Shown here one piece after another: positions 16,940-28,487 of a stretch of 64,000 nucleotides of DNA. Location of the stretch: assembly GCF_010093445.1 (NCBI RefSeq), contig NZ_PDWW01000010.1, forward strand, positions 1 through 64,000. Direction: 5' to 3'. This DNA comes from Pseudoxanthomonas japonensis (GTDB lineage Bacteria > Pseudomonadota > Gammaproteobacteria > Xanthomonadales > Xanthomonadaceae). The position numbers were made by a program, and so were the translations under genes. Numbering within the stretch: the stretch's first letter is position 1; the number at the start of each line of letters is the position of its first letter. The notes beneath the pieces are model-generated. The model ran no database searches, was not told where the DNA came from, and saw only the letters and a list, made by a program, of their open reading frames with translations.

Positions 16940-17401
16940 TCAGCGCGGCCGGCGTGCTTCCGGCTTCAACCGCACGTAGATCTGTTTCCGCACGCGGGCG
17001 ACCACTTCGTTCTGGGCGTTGAACACGTCGGCCGGCAGCCAGCGCAGGTGCTTCTCGCCGTTGGCGGCGTCGGCGCGGATCTCCTCAAGCACGCGCTCGT
17101 CCAGGCGGAATTCCGCATGCAGCGTGCCCTTGCCGGGCTTCACGAACTCGATCTCGGCGGCCTTGTCCCAGACGTAGTAGTCGCCGCCCAGGCGTTCCTT
17201 GGCCAGGATCATCCAGAACGGGTCGGTCATGGCGAACAGGCTGCCGCCGAAATGGGTGCCGACGTAGTTGCGGTTCCAGGGACGCATGCGCAGCTCGACG
17301 CGCGCGAAGCTCCAGTCGGCGGCCATCTCGGTGACGTGGATGCCGCTGAGCAGGAAGGGCGGCCACACGTTGAAGATGTGCCGCAGGGTGCCGGGTTTCA
17401 T
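16940..17401 (-). CDS. DUF4442 hot-dog fold protein, thioesterase-like
   Basis: A 153-residue soluble protein of the DUF4442 family, related to acyl-CoA thioesterases. The signature NRNYVGTHFGGSLFAMTDP (about 48-66) matches the family's long central helix region that in hot-dog enzymes carries the catalytic site. The start at 17401 begins MKPGTLRHIFN and fits the usual length; a longer frame to 17497 overlaps the thioredoxin gene and is rejected. No strong ribosome binding site is seen. It lies 43 bases downstream of the thioredoxin-TPR gene, probably in the same transcript. Its substrate is unknown. Confidence 0.85.
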   Translation of the reverse strand: MKPGTLRHIFNVWPPFLLSGIHVTEMAADWSFARVELRMRPWNRNYVGTHFGGSLFAMTDPFWMILAKERLGGDYYVWDKAAEIEFVKPGKGTLHAEFRLDERVLEEIRADAANGEKHLRWLPADVFNAQNEVVARVRKQIYVRLKPEARRPR

Positions 17402-17444
17402 GCAGGACTGCTTCGTTCGGAGGTGACGGACGGGTATTCGACGA

Positions 17445-18299
17445 TCAGAACAGCAGGGAGGACATCTTCCTGCGGTACTGGCTGACCAGTGCCTCATCCT
17501 CGATCACCCGGAAGGCATCGATCAGGCTCTTGCGCGCCAGGCCGTCCTCGAACGTGCGGTCGCGCTTGAGTATCTCGAGGAACTGTTCCAGCGCGGCCTC
17601 GGAATCGCCGGCGACCAGTGCATGCACGCCCAGCAGGTGGCGGGCGCGCAGGTCGTCCGCGTTCGCGGCGACGGCGGCGCGCAGGGCGTCCGACGCCGGC
17701 GCGTCCTTGAGGGCGGCCGCGAAGCCCAGGCGCGCGCGTGCCTTGACCGCGCGGTCGTCGGTGGCGAGGTTGGCGGGCAGGGCATCGAGCAGGCGCTCGG
17801 CCTCGGCGGCCTCACCGGTCTTCAGCAGGGCAAGGACCAGGTCGAGTTTCAGTTCGTCCTTGTCCGGTTCGGCGGCAACGGCCTCGCGCAGGGCGGCGAC
17901 CTGCTGCTGGGGATCCAGCGGAATTTCTTCGGCCTGCGCCTCTGCCGCTTCCGCCGGCTGCACGCCGTGCGACGCGAGGAACTCGCGCAGCTGGCCTTCC
18001 GGCAATGCGCCGGGGAAGCCGTCGACGATCTGTCCGTCCTTGACCAGAAAGACGGTGGGGACCGAACGGATCTGGAAGGCGGCGGCGATCTGCTGTTCCT
18101 TGTCCACGTCGACCTTGGCCAGCAGGAACGCGCCGTTGTAGTCGCCGGCCAGCTTCTCGAGGATCGGTCCCAGCGTCTTGCACGGTCCGCACCAGGTCGC
18201 CCAGAAGTCGACCAGTACCGGCACCTCCAGCGACTTGCGCAGGACCTCGGTTTCGAAGGTCTCGGTGGTGGCATCGAACACGTGGGGCAGATCGCTCAT
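17445..18299 (-). CDS. cnoX: Thioredoxin-TPR chaperone, CnoX/YbbN family
   Basis: A 284-residue cytoplasmic protein with an N-terminal thioredoxin domain (about 1-110) and C-terminal helical TPR repeats (about 120-284). In E. coli, CnoX (YbbN) is a holdase that protects proteins from oxidation and hands them to GroEL or DnaK; its own thioredoxin motif is SQHC and nearly redox-inactive. Here the motif is the classical W36-C37-G-P-C40, so disulfide reductase activity is likely retained, as in many non-enteric members. The cis-proline SVPTVFLV stretch is present (about 78-85). The divergent operon starting at 18439 shares the upstream region. Confidence 0.87.
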   Translation of the reverse strand: MSDLPHVFDATTETFETEVLRKSLEVPVLVDFWATWCGPCKTLGPILEKLAGDYNGAFLLAKVDVDKEQQIAAAFQIRSVPTVFLVKDGQIVDGFPGALPEGQLREFLASHGVQPAEAAEAQAEEIPLDPQQQVAALREAVAAEPDKDELKLDLVLALLKTGEAAEAERLLDALPANLATDDRAVKARARLGFAAALKDAPASDALRAAVAANADDLRARHLLGVHALVAGDSEAALEQFLEILKRDRTFEDGLARKSLIDAFRVIEDEALVSQYRRKMSSLLF

Positions 18300-18376
18300 C
18301 GGGTCACTCTTGGCGGTGGGGCGTGGCGGTCAGATGGTGCCGGGGGCGGCAGGATACAAGGAAATGTAAAAAACGT

Positions 18377-18415
18377 TTGACATCGGATCGCCAGAATGTA
18401 ATGTATGTATTACAT
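18377..18415 (+). promoter_or_regulatory. Promoter and inverted-repeat operator of the XRE operon
   Basis: A perfect -35 TTGACA (18377-18382) is followed 16 bases later by TAATGT (18399-18404) as -10. A perfect 7-bp inverted repeat ATGTAAT-GTATGT-ATTACAT (18396-18415) covers that -10. The operon's second gene encodes a small XRE repressor-type protein, so self-repression through this site is the simplest reading. The start codon of the first gene lies 24 bases downstream, with AGGAG at 18426-18430. Confidence 0.6.
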
Positions 18416-18438
18416 ATTGTCTGGCAGGAGTTACGTCA

Positions 18439-19068
18439 ATGCGGTTGCAGCACGTGAAATGGTGGCTCCTGCTGGTCGGCGCGATGCTGGCGTTCTGGGC
18501 ACTGCTGGCCGGACCGGACGTCCTGTTCGGGGTGGACCTGGGCAAGTGGGGTACGGCCCTGCTGGTGACGGTGGCCTGGGTATCGATGTTCGCGGTCTCG
18601 CAGGCGCCGCCCGGCGAGGCGGAGCGCGGCCTGTCGCCGGGCGAGTGGAAGGCGTGGGTCGGCGTGGCCTTCATGCTCGCGGCGACCGGGTACTTCCTGG
18701 CCAAGGCGCATGTCTTCGCCGAGGGTCCCGTCGCAGACAACGATGGCGCCCGGGCGGTGGGGCGCAACCTGGTGTTGCTGCTGGTCGCCTGGAGCGTGCT
18801 CCTCGGTGTGCTGGGCGCGCGCTGGAAGGGACGCGTGCAGGAGGACGAGCGTGACCGCGAGATCGAGAAGCAGGCTGCGGGCTGGGGACGTGGCGGGCTG
18901 ATGTTCGTCGTGATCGGACTGGCGGTGATGCTGGCGTTCTCGCCGGCCGACCGGCTCGCCTGGGCCACCCATTTCATGATCGCCAACCTGCTGGTGTTCG
19001 CGCTGATGTGGGGTTGGCTGTGCGAGTACGCGGCGACGGCGGTGATGTATTGGCGCGATCGCCAATGA
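18439..19068 (+). CDS. Membrane protein of unknown function, first gene of XRE operon
   Basis: A 209-residue protein with about six hydrophobic segments (roughly 8-27, 36-54, 76-94, 113-131, 150-168 and 178-198) and a charged loop ([18 protein letters not shown], about 133-150) before the fifth segment. I do not recognise a family with confidence; integral membrane proteins paired with a 70-residue XRE regulator are common in bacteria. Its stop overlaps the start of the XRE gene (ATGA), so the two are translationally coupled. The promoter is described separately. Confidence 0.82.
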   Translation: MRLQHVKWWLLLVGAMLAFWALLAGPDVLFGVDLGKWGTALLVTVAWVSMFAVSQAPPGEAERGLSPGEWKAWVGVAFMLAATGYFLAKAHVFAEGPVADNDGARAVGRNLVLLLVAWSVLLGVLGARWKGRVQEDERDREIEKQAAGWGRGGLMFVVIGLAVMLAFSPADRLAWATHFMIANLLVFALMWGWLCEYAATAVMYWRDRQ

Positions 19069-19280
19069 CCGGCACCCCGATCGCCAACGACATCCGTCGC
19101 CTGCGCTTCGAGCGCGGTGAGATGACCCAGCAGGCGTTGGCCGATGCCTGCGGTGTCACGCGGCAGACCATCATCGCGCTGGAGGCGGGCCGCTATGCGC
19201 CGTCGCTGGAACTGGCGTTCCGCATCGCGCGGGCGTTCGGCGTGGGGATCGATGAGGTGTTCCGATGGGAGGGCGAATGA
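19065..19280 (+). CDS. XRE family transcriptional regulator
   Basis: A 71-residue protein that is essentially one helix-turn-helix domain of the Cro/C1 (XRE) type: [20 protein letters not shown] (about 10-29) contains the first helices, [20 protein letters not shown] the recognition helix, and [18 protein letters not shown] the closing helix. It has no sensor domain. The start at 19065 overlaps the preceding stop by four bases, and its own stop overlaps the next start, so three genes are translated in series. It probably represses its own operon through the inverted repeat at 18396-18415. Confidence 0.92.
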   Translation: MTGTPIANDIRRLRFERGEMTQQALADACGVTRQTIIALEAGRYAPSLELAFRIARAFGVGIDEVFRWEGE

Positions 19281-19867
19281 GCGGTGCAGTCAGGTGGAGC
19301 GGGTTGGCAGCGGCGATCGTGTTCGTTGCGGCATTGCTCGGTTTCGGCCTCGCGCTGCCGGGTTACTCGCAGATCGCGCATCCGGTGGCCGTCCTCGGAG
19401 CGATGGGCGTGCCGCATGCGCTCGGCTTCAATCTGCTGGGCTTCGTCCTTCCCGGCGCACTGGCGGCAACGGCGGCGATGGGCTTGCGGCGGCGCCTGCC
19501 AGACGATGCGGGTTGGCCGCTTCGCGTCGGTGCGCAACTGGTGCTGCTGTCCGCCCTGGGGTTCGCCGCCATGGGATTGCTGCCGCTGGATCCTGGAGAC
19601 CTGGACAACCCGGCCAGCAGCCTGCACGCCACGGCATGGATGCTGTGGTGGGTCGCGTTCGTACCGGGCGCGCTGCTGGTCGCGCTGGGTCTGAGGGGGC
19701 GGCCGGCGTGGCGAACGCTCAGATGGGCCAGTGCCGTGGCGGCCGTGCTGGTGCTGTTTGTCGCACTGCTGGCGGTGGAGCTGATGCCGGCGGGTGTCGC
19801 GCAGCGGTTCGGCTACGCAGCGTGGCTCGGCTGGCTGTGCATCGCTTCACGCAATCCGCGTGCGTAG
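19277..19867 (+). CDS. DUF998 family membrane protein
   Basis: A 196-residue membrane protein with about six hydrophobic segments. The N-terminal [21 protein letters not shown] (about 29-49) resembles the start of DUF998 proteins, a family of unknown role. The ATG at 19277 overlaps the stop of the XRE gene. The final codons CGT GCG TAG run into a GTAG-headed repeat: the stop codon is the TAG of GTAG (19864-19867), so the repeat's edge sets the end of this protein. Likely co-transcribed with the two upstream genes. Confidence 0.82.
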   Translation: MSGAVRWSGLAAAIVFVAALLGFGLALPGYSQIAHPVAVLGAMGVPHALGFNLLGFVLPGALAATAAMGLRRRLPDDAGWPLRVGAQLVLLSALGFAAMGLLPLDPGDLDNPASSLHATAWMLWWVAFVPGALLVALGLRGRPAWRTLRWASAVAAVLVLFVALLAVELMPAGVAQRFGYAAWLGWLCIASRNPRA

Positions 19868-19944
19868 AGCGGAGCTTGCTCCGCTGCACGTGTATACGTT
19901 AGCGCCGACGAGCTCAGGGAGCCGCCGAGCAAGCTCGGCGCTAC
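19864..19944. repeat. Pair of inverted GTAG-headed hairpin repeats (REP type)
   Basis: Two short hairpins face each other. The left one begins GTAG (19864-19867) and has stem AGCGGAGC / GCTCCGCT (19868-19885, TT loop). The right one, read on the minus strand, begins GTAG (19941-19944) and has stem CGCCGAGC / GCTCGGCG (19923-19940). This is the layout of paired REP elements (BIME) of the GTAG class described in Stenotrophomonas and relatives, moved in trans by RAYT transposases. No RAYT gene is in the window. The hairpins may also end or stabilise the DUF998 transcript. Confidence 0.75.
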
Positions 19945-20002
19945 GGTCGGAAGGCGCGCGCCATTCGCTGCGCGGGCGCGCTGCGGCGCGTTCGTCATCG
20001 CG

Positions 20003-24059
<4,057 letters not shown>

Positions 24060-24063
24060 GGAG

Positions 24064-24082
24064 CCGGGGCTTCTTGCCCCGG
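24064..24082 (+). other. Hairpin after leuS
   Basis: A perfect 7-bp stem CCGGGGC / GCCCCGG with a TTCTT loop lies five bases after the leuS stop. No T run follows, so it is more likely an mRNA-stabilising or attenuating structure than a full terminator ahead of lptE. Confidence 0.5.
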
Positions 24083-24143
24083 TGTTCACCTGCGGTCGGG
24101 CTACGCTCTTGCCGCCCATGACCGCCTCGTCCAGACTTCGCCC

Positions 24144-24692
24144 ATGATCCGATTCCGCCTGCCTATCCTCGTCCTCGCCTTGGCCCTGCTGGCCGGATGC
24201 GGGTTCCACCTGCGCAACAAGATCGCGCTGCCGGCCGACCTGGGCCCGGTCCGGGTCACTTCATCGTCCAACTCCTACAGTGCGCTGGTGACGAGCCTGT
24301 CGCGCGGTCTGCAGGCCGCGGGCGGTACGCTGGCGGCCCAGATCGGCGATGAAGGAGCCGTTGCGGCATCTGGTACACGGGTCGCGACGCTGCGTGTCGT
24401 GTCCGAGCGCTGGGGCGATCTGCCGATCGCCGTGGACCAGTTCGGTCGCTCGCAGGAGTACACCCTGCGATACGCGGTGGTGTTCGTCTTCAAGCACGCG
24501 GACGGCACCGATCTGGTGCCGCAGCAGGTCGTGGAGCTGTCGCGCGACTACGTGTCGCAGCCCGACAACGCCACCGGTACGACCACCGAACGGGAAGTAC
24601 TCGCCGACGAGCTGCGCCGCGAGATGGCCGCCTCGATCCTGCGCCGCATCGACGGTGTGGTGCGTTCGGGGCAGGTGAACGCGGCGCCCTGA
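24144..24692 (+). CDS. lptE: LPS assembly lipoprotein LptE
   Basis: A 182-residue outer membrane lipoprotein. The lipobox LLAGC puts the modified cysteine at residue 19, followed by GFHLR, the start of nearly all LptE proteins. LptE plugs the LptD barrel and helps deliver lipopolysaccharide to the cell surface. The remaining sequence has the two-layer alpha/beta pattern of the family. Position between leuS and holA is the conserved one. Its TGA shares a base with the holA ATG. Confidence 0.93.
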   Translation: MIRFRLPILVLALALLAGCGFHLRNKIALPADLGPVRVTSSSNSYSALVTSLSRGLQAAGGTLAAQIGDEGAVAASGTRVATLRVVSERWGDLPIAVDQFGRSQEYTLRYAVVFVFKHADGTDLVPQQVVELSRDYVSQPDNATGTTTEREVLADELRREMAASILRRIDGVVRSGQVNAAP

Positions 24693-25726
24693 TGGAGCTC
24701 AAGCCGGAACAGCTGGCGGCGCGCGGCACGTCCGAGCCGCTGCTGCCGGTCTACCTGATCGCGGGGCCGGAGACGTTGCGCGTGCTCGAGGCCGCGGACG
24801 CGGTGCGCGCCCATGCGCGTGCGCAAGGGATCGGCGAGCGCGAAGTCTTCGATGCCGACGGACGCGATTTCGACTGGGGGCAGCTGGAGGCGAGCTTCAA
24901 CGCGCCCAGCCTGTTCAGCGCACAGCGACTGGTGGAAGTACGCCTGCCGGGCGGCAAGCCGGGCAAGGAGGGCGCGGAGGTGATCAGCGCGTTCTGCGCC
25001 AACCCGCCGCCCGACGTGGTGCTGCTGATCACCGCTGGCGAGTGGGGCAAGGCCTACCAGGGCAAGTGGAGTGACGCGATCACCCGGGTCGGCGTGCTGG
25101 CGGTGGCGTGGGCCATCAAGCCGCACGAACTGCCGGGCTGGATCGAGAGCCGGCTGCGCAGCAAGGGCCTGCGCGCCGATCGCGATGCGGTGCAACTGCT
25201 GGCGGACCGTGTCGAGGGCAACCTGCTTGCTGCGGCGCAGGAAATCGACAAGCTGGCGTTGCTCAGCGACGGCCAGACGCTGGATGTCGACCGCATGGAG
25301 TCGCTGGTCGCCAATGCGGCGCGCTACGACGTGTTCCGCCTGACCGACGCGGTATTGGCGGGGCAGGGCGCACAGGTGTCGCGCATCCTCGCCGGCCTGC
25401 GTGCCGAGGGCGACGTGGTCGCTGGCCTGATGCCGATGATCGTCAAGGAACTGCTGCGCACGGCGACGCTGGCGCGCGTGCAGGCCAACGGCGGCAATGT
25501 CGCCGCGGAAATGAAGTCGCAGGGCATCTGGGAAGCCAAGCAGGCGCCGTTCAAGCGCGCGCTGCAGCGTCACGCCGCGCCGGCGCGCTGGGACCGCTTC
25601 GTCGCCGAAGCATCGAAGATCGACCGGACCGCCAAGGGCCGGGGCGACGGCGATGCCTGGGTCGGACTGGAACGGCTGCTGCTGGCCATCGCGGACGCGA
25701 AGGCCGTGCGCCTGCTGGTCGCCTGA
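24692..25726 (+). CDS. holA: DNA polymerase III delta subunit
   Basis: A 344-residue clamp-loader subunit that opens the beta clamp during replication. The N terminus (PVYLIAGPETLRVLEAADAVRA, about 19-40) is the degenerate Walker-type region of HolA. The middle AAA+ lid domain includes NLLAAAQEIDKLALL (about 177-191), and the C-terminal collar domain contains KQAPFKRAL. The length fits the family. The ATG overlaps the lptE stop by one base, and nadD begins 7 bases after its end. Confidence 0.95.
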   Translation: MELKPEQLAARGTSEPLLPVYLIAGPETLRVLEAADAVRAHARAQGIGEREVFDADGRDFDWGQLEASFNAPSLFSAQRLVEVRLPGGKPGKEGAEVISAFCANPPPDVVLLITAGEWGKAYQGKWSDAITRVGVLAVAWAIKPHELPGWIESRLRSKGLRADRDAVQLLADRVEGNLLAAAQEIDKLALLSDGQTLDVDRMESLVANAARYDVFRLTDAVLAGQGAQVSRILAGLRAEGDVVAGLMPMIVKELLRTATLARVQANGGNVAAEMKSQGIWEAKQAPFKRALQRHAAPARWDRFVAEASKIDRTAKGRGDGDAWVGLERLLLAIADAKAVRLLVA

Positions 25727-25733
25727 CCGGGCG

Positions 25734-26411
25734 ATGCTGCATCTCGTCTACGGCGGCACGTTCGACCCCGTCCACAATGGGCATCTGGCCATCGCGCGCG
25801 CTGCGCACGAGGCGTTCGGCGTTCCCGTCAGCCTGATGCCGGCAGCCGACCCACCACACCGCGCAGCGCCAGGCGCCACGGCCGCGCAGCGTGCGCATCT
25901 GCTCGATATCGCGGTAAGGAACGAGCCCGACCTTCGCGTGGACCGACGCGAGCTGGCGCGCGCCGCGCGCGATCCGGCCGGTCGCTCGTACACGGTCGAT
26001 ACGCTGCGGGAACTGCGTGGAGAACTCGGCGGAGCGGTCCCGATCGCCCTGCTGATCGGCGCCGACAGCCTGCTGGGGCTGCCGACCTGGCGCTCATGGG
26101 CGACCCTGTTCGACCTGGCGCACTTCATCGTCGCCGATCGGCCGGGCGGCGGCCTCGAGGACGGCCTCGCGCCCGACCTGAGCGCCAGGCTGGAGGGTCG
26201 CTGGACCGATCGGGCCGAAGACCTCCAACTGGCCCCCGCCGGCCGCGTATTCCGGCTGAACCAGCCCCTCCAGCCGGAGTCGGCCACCGAGATCCGTCGC
26301 CGCATCGCCGCCGGCGAGGCGTGGCGCCATCTGGTCCCTCGAGCGGTCGCGGACGCGATCGCCGACGAAAGGCTCTACGTCTCACGGGCCGCCGACGCCG
26401 GTCCGCTATAA
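25734..26411 (+). CDS. nadD: Nicotinate-nucleotide adenylyltransferase
   Basis: A 225-residue cytoplasmic enzyme that joins ATP and nicotinate mononucleotide to form deamido-NAD in NAD synthesis. The nucleotidyltransferase motif [12 protein letters not shown] (about 6-17) is exact, and the C-terminal S-A-T-E-I-R-R-R motif of the family is present (about 183-190). The start MLHLVYGG at 25734 is the standard one; the frame open upstream to 25653 overlaps holA and is rejected. It lies in the conserved holA-nadD-rsfS order. Confidence 0.96.
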   Translation: MLHLVYGGTFDPVHNGHLAIARAAHEAFGVPVSLMPAADPPHRAAPGATAAQRAHLLDIAVRNEPDLRVDRRELARAARDPAGRSYTVDTLRELRGELGGAVPIALLIGADSLLGLPTWRSWATLFDLAHFIVADRPGGGLEDGLAPDLSARLEGRWTDRAEDLQLAPAGRVFRLNQPLQPESATEIRRRIAAGEAWRHLVPRAVADAIADERLYVSRAADAGPL

Positions 26412-26442
26412 TCGCGGCCGAGTTCCAGGAGCCACCAAGCCT

Positions 26443-26859
26443 TTGTCCAGCCAAGCCCACGTCATCAAGACCCGTCTCCCCAGCCCGCCCCCGGCCCTGC
26501 CGGACCTGCTTGCCACCGTGCACGCCGCGGTGCAGGAGCTGAAAGCCAAGGACGTCGTCGAGATCGACGTGCGTGGCAAGTCCAGCGTCGCCGACTACCT
26601 GGTGATCGCCTCGGGCACCTCCACCCGGCACGTGAAGTCGATCGCCGACGAAGTGGTGAGGTTCGCGAAGAAGCTCGACGTGATGCCGTTGGGCGTGGAG
26701 GGCGAGCGCGAAGCCGAATGGGTACTGGTGGACCTGGGCGATGTCATCGTCCACGTCATGCTGCCGCGCGTGCGCGAGTTCTATGCGCTGGAACGGCTGT
26801 GGACCGTCGGCGACCAGCCGCCGGAAGACGTCGAGACGGCCGACGAATCGCGCCTCTGA
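26443..26859 (+). CDS. rsfS: Ribosome silencing factor RsfS
   Basis: A 138-residue protein of the RsfS/Iojap family. It binds ribosomal protein uL14 and blocks subunit joining when nutrients are short. Family landmarks are visible: [16 protein letters not shown], the [23 protein letters not shown] block (about 48-70), and the [28 protein letters not shown] block. The TTG at 26443 is the best start, with AGGAG at 26427-26431, though the spacing of 11 is long and a start further in is possible. It is 31 bases downstream of nadD. Confidence 0.92.
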   Translation: MSSQAHVIKTRLPSPPPALPDLLATVHAAVQELKAKDVVEIDVRGKSSVADYLVIASGTSTRHVKSIADEVVRFAKKLDVMPLGVEGEREAEWVLVDLGDVIVHVMLPRVREFYALERLWTVGDQPPEDVETADESRL

Positions 26860-26879
26860 CGCAGGCTTGTTGTTCGATA

Positions 26880-26904
26880 CGACGGCGCTCTCGTGGCGCC
26901 GTTG
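26880..26904 (+). other. Hairpin between rsfS and rlmH
   Basis: A 9-bp stem CGACGGCGC / GCGCCGTTG (one G-T pair) with a 7-base loop is followed by TCGTTTAG. It is a weak attenuator or processing site within the operon rather than a full terminator. Confidence 0.4.
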
Positions 26905-26944
26905 TCGTTTAGGGAGATTCGCCCGTGCCCGCTATCCTGCCGTC

Positions 26945-27415
26945 ATGAAATGCCGGCTCATCGCCACCGGCGAGCGTGCGCCGACCTGGGTCGCGCAGGG
27001 CTTCGCCGAATACCAGAAGCGCCTGTCGCACTGGCTGCCGTTCGAACTGGTCGAGATCGAGCCGGGGCTGCGCGGAAAAGGGCGCGATCCGCAGCGGGCC
27101 ATCGAGGATGAGGGGAAGCGGGTGCTGGCCGCGTTGCCGAAGAGCGCGCATATCGTCGCGCTGGAGGTCACAGGCAAGCCTTACTCGTCGGAGCAGCTCT
27201 CGCAGCGGCTGGAGCACTGGCGCACGCTGGGTCGCGACATCGCGCTGCTGATCGGCGGACCCGAGGGCCACGCGCCGGATGTGCTGGCTGCCTCACACGA
27301 GAAGTGGTCGCTCAGCCCGCTGACGTTGCCGCACATGCTGGTGCGCCTGGTGGTCGCCGAGCAGGTCTATCGCGCCGCCGCGATGCTGGCGAACCATCCC
27401 TATCACCGCGCATGA
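26945..27415 (+). CDS. rlmH: 23S rRNA pseudouridine-1915 N3-methyltransferase
   Basis: A 156-residue SPOUT-class methyltransferase that methylates pseudouridine 1915 of 23S rRNA on the assembled 70S ribosome. The SAM-binding knot is clear: LLIGGPEGH (about 101-109) and the C-terminal LSPLTLPHMLVRLVVAEQVYRA (about 122-143). The length equals the E. coli protein within one residue. The ATG at 26945 gives the standard MKCRLIATGER start. It is usually the direct partner of rsfS, as here. Confidence 0.96.
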   Translation: MKCRLIATGERAPTWVAQGFAEYQKRLSHWLPFELVEIEPGLRGKGRDPQRAIEDEGKRVLAALPKSAHIVALEVTGKPYSSEQLSQRLEHWRTLGRDIALLIGGPEGHAPDVLAASHEKWSLSPLTLPHMLVRLVVAEQVYRAAAMLANHPYHRA

Positions 27416-27430
27416 GTCGCACGTCCTTTT

Positions 27431-27553
27431 GTAGGAGCGAGGTGAGTCGCGACCGGATGGGGTGCACGCCAGAAATGGCCAAGCAGGAAGGTCAGCATCC
27501 GCCTCGAGGACTGCTGGCGCTCTCCGGTCGGCTGTCGCGACTCACGTCGCTAC
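27431..27553. repeat. Inverted pair of GTAGGAGCGA-type repeats
   Basis: The left copy starts GTAGGAGCGAGGTGAGTCGC at 27431. The right copy, read on the minus strand from 27553, starts GTAGCGACGTGAGTCGCGAC. They face each other across the rlmH-tonB gap, 15 bases after the rlmH stop. The same family occurs at 54643-54789. These short GTAG-headed palindromic elements are widespread in Xanthomonadaceae. Confidence 0.75.
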
Positions 27554-27556
27554 TGC

Positions 27557-27585
27557 AAAAGAAAAGCCCGCCTTTCAGCGGGCTT
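27557..27585 (-). terminator. Terminator after tonB
   Basis: On the minus strand an 8-bp stem AAGCCCGC / GCGGGCTT (27578-27585 with 27564-27571, 6-base loop) is followed by TTTTCTTTT. It lies 20 bases beyond the tonB stop and abuts the repeat pair. Confidence 0.85.
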
Positions 27586-27605
27586 CTGCTTTCATGCCGG
27601 GCGCA

Positions 27606-28277
27606 TCACTGCATATTGAACGCGATCGGCACCAGACCATAGGCCTGCACCGCCTGCCCGTTCTGCATGGCGGGCTTGAAGCGCCAGGTCTTCAGCACAT
27701 GCTGCAGGGCCGAGCGGTCCAAGTTGCGGTTGCCGCTGCTCGTCTCGATGGTCACGTCGAGGGGCTTGCCGTCGATGTCGACCAGCACGCGCAGCACCAC
27801 CGTGCCTTCCACGCCATTCTTCAGCTCATTGAGCGGGTAACGCGGTGCCGTGGCACGGACATACTCCAGTGTGGCGGAGGGCAAGGGTCCTGTGCCCACG
27901 GCTATGCCGCCGACCTCGCTGCTGTCGATGGCGGGGATGTCGATGACGCGCTCGCTGCCCGGCGCCACGAAAATCGGAACATCGACCTTCGGCGTCGCAG
28001 TAGGAGTCACGGCAGGCGTCGGTGCGGTCGGGCGCGGCTCTTCCCGCTTGACGATGGTCTGCTGTTCCTCGATCGGCACGACGATCGGGATGGGATCCTC
28101 CTTCTGGATCCAGCGCACCTCAGGCTTGGGCTTGGCCGCAGGCGCGAGAGGAGGCGCCGCCATCGGGATCAGCAGCATGAGCAGCGCGGCGGCGTGAAGG
28201 GCAATGGCGGCTGCGATGGCGGCGATGCGGCCGATGTCGATGCGGGTATCGGAACCGTGGGGTAGTGCGCGAACCAT
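27606..28277 (-). CDS. tonB: TonB family energy transducer
   Basis: A 223-residue protein that spans the periplasm and transmits proton-motive energy to outer membrane receptors. It has one N-terminal membrane segment (about 16-38), a proline-, lysine- and glutamate-rich linker (about 40-105) and a C-terminal TonB domain (about 135-223) with YPLNELKNGVEGTVVLRVLVD and LKTWRFKPA. The start at 28277 has a perfect AAGGAGGTG upstream; the open frame to 28388 is rejected. No exbB or exbD is nearby, so it may be one of several TonB proteins in this organism. Confidence 0.9.
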   Translation of the reverse strand: MVRALPHGSDTRIDIGRIAAIAAAIALHAAALLMLLIPMAAPPLAPAAKPKPEVRWIQKEDPIPIVVPIEEQQTIVKREEPRPTAPTPAVTPTATPKVDVPIFVAPGSERVIDIPAIDSSEVGGIAVGTGPLPSATLEYVRATAPRYPLNELKNGVEGTVVLRVLVDIDGKPLDVTIETSSGNRNLDRSALQHVLKTWRFKPAMQNGQAVQAYGLVPIAFNMQ

Positions 28278-28435
28278 GATCCACCTCCTTGAGGGCTGTG
28301 AACGGAACAACGCTCGGCCGCGGGGAGTGGGGTTGCAACGTCCCGGCGCCGCACGTCCAGACTCTACTCCGGCGGAGGGCGTCCGCAAGAGGGCGGGGCT
28401 TCGACCTTCGGCGTAGTCCGGGAATCCGGCCCGGG

Positions 28436-28464
28436 AACGAAAACGGCGCCCCGCAGGGCGCCGT
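28436..28464 (-). terminator. Terminator after the SIMPL domain gene
   Basis: A 9-bp perfect stem ACGGCGCCC / GGGCGCCGT (28443-28451 with 28456-28464, loop CGCA) is followed on the minus strand by TTTCGTT. It lies 23 bases past the stop at 28488 and ahead of the tonB promoter region. Confidence 0.82.
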
Positions 28465-28487
28465 CGTCGTGAACATGTGGTGCGGGA

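Noticed and set aside
27416-27605. Small gene between rlmH and tonB
   Set aside because: The short open frames coincide with the repeat pair and terminator.
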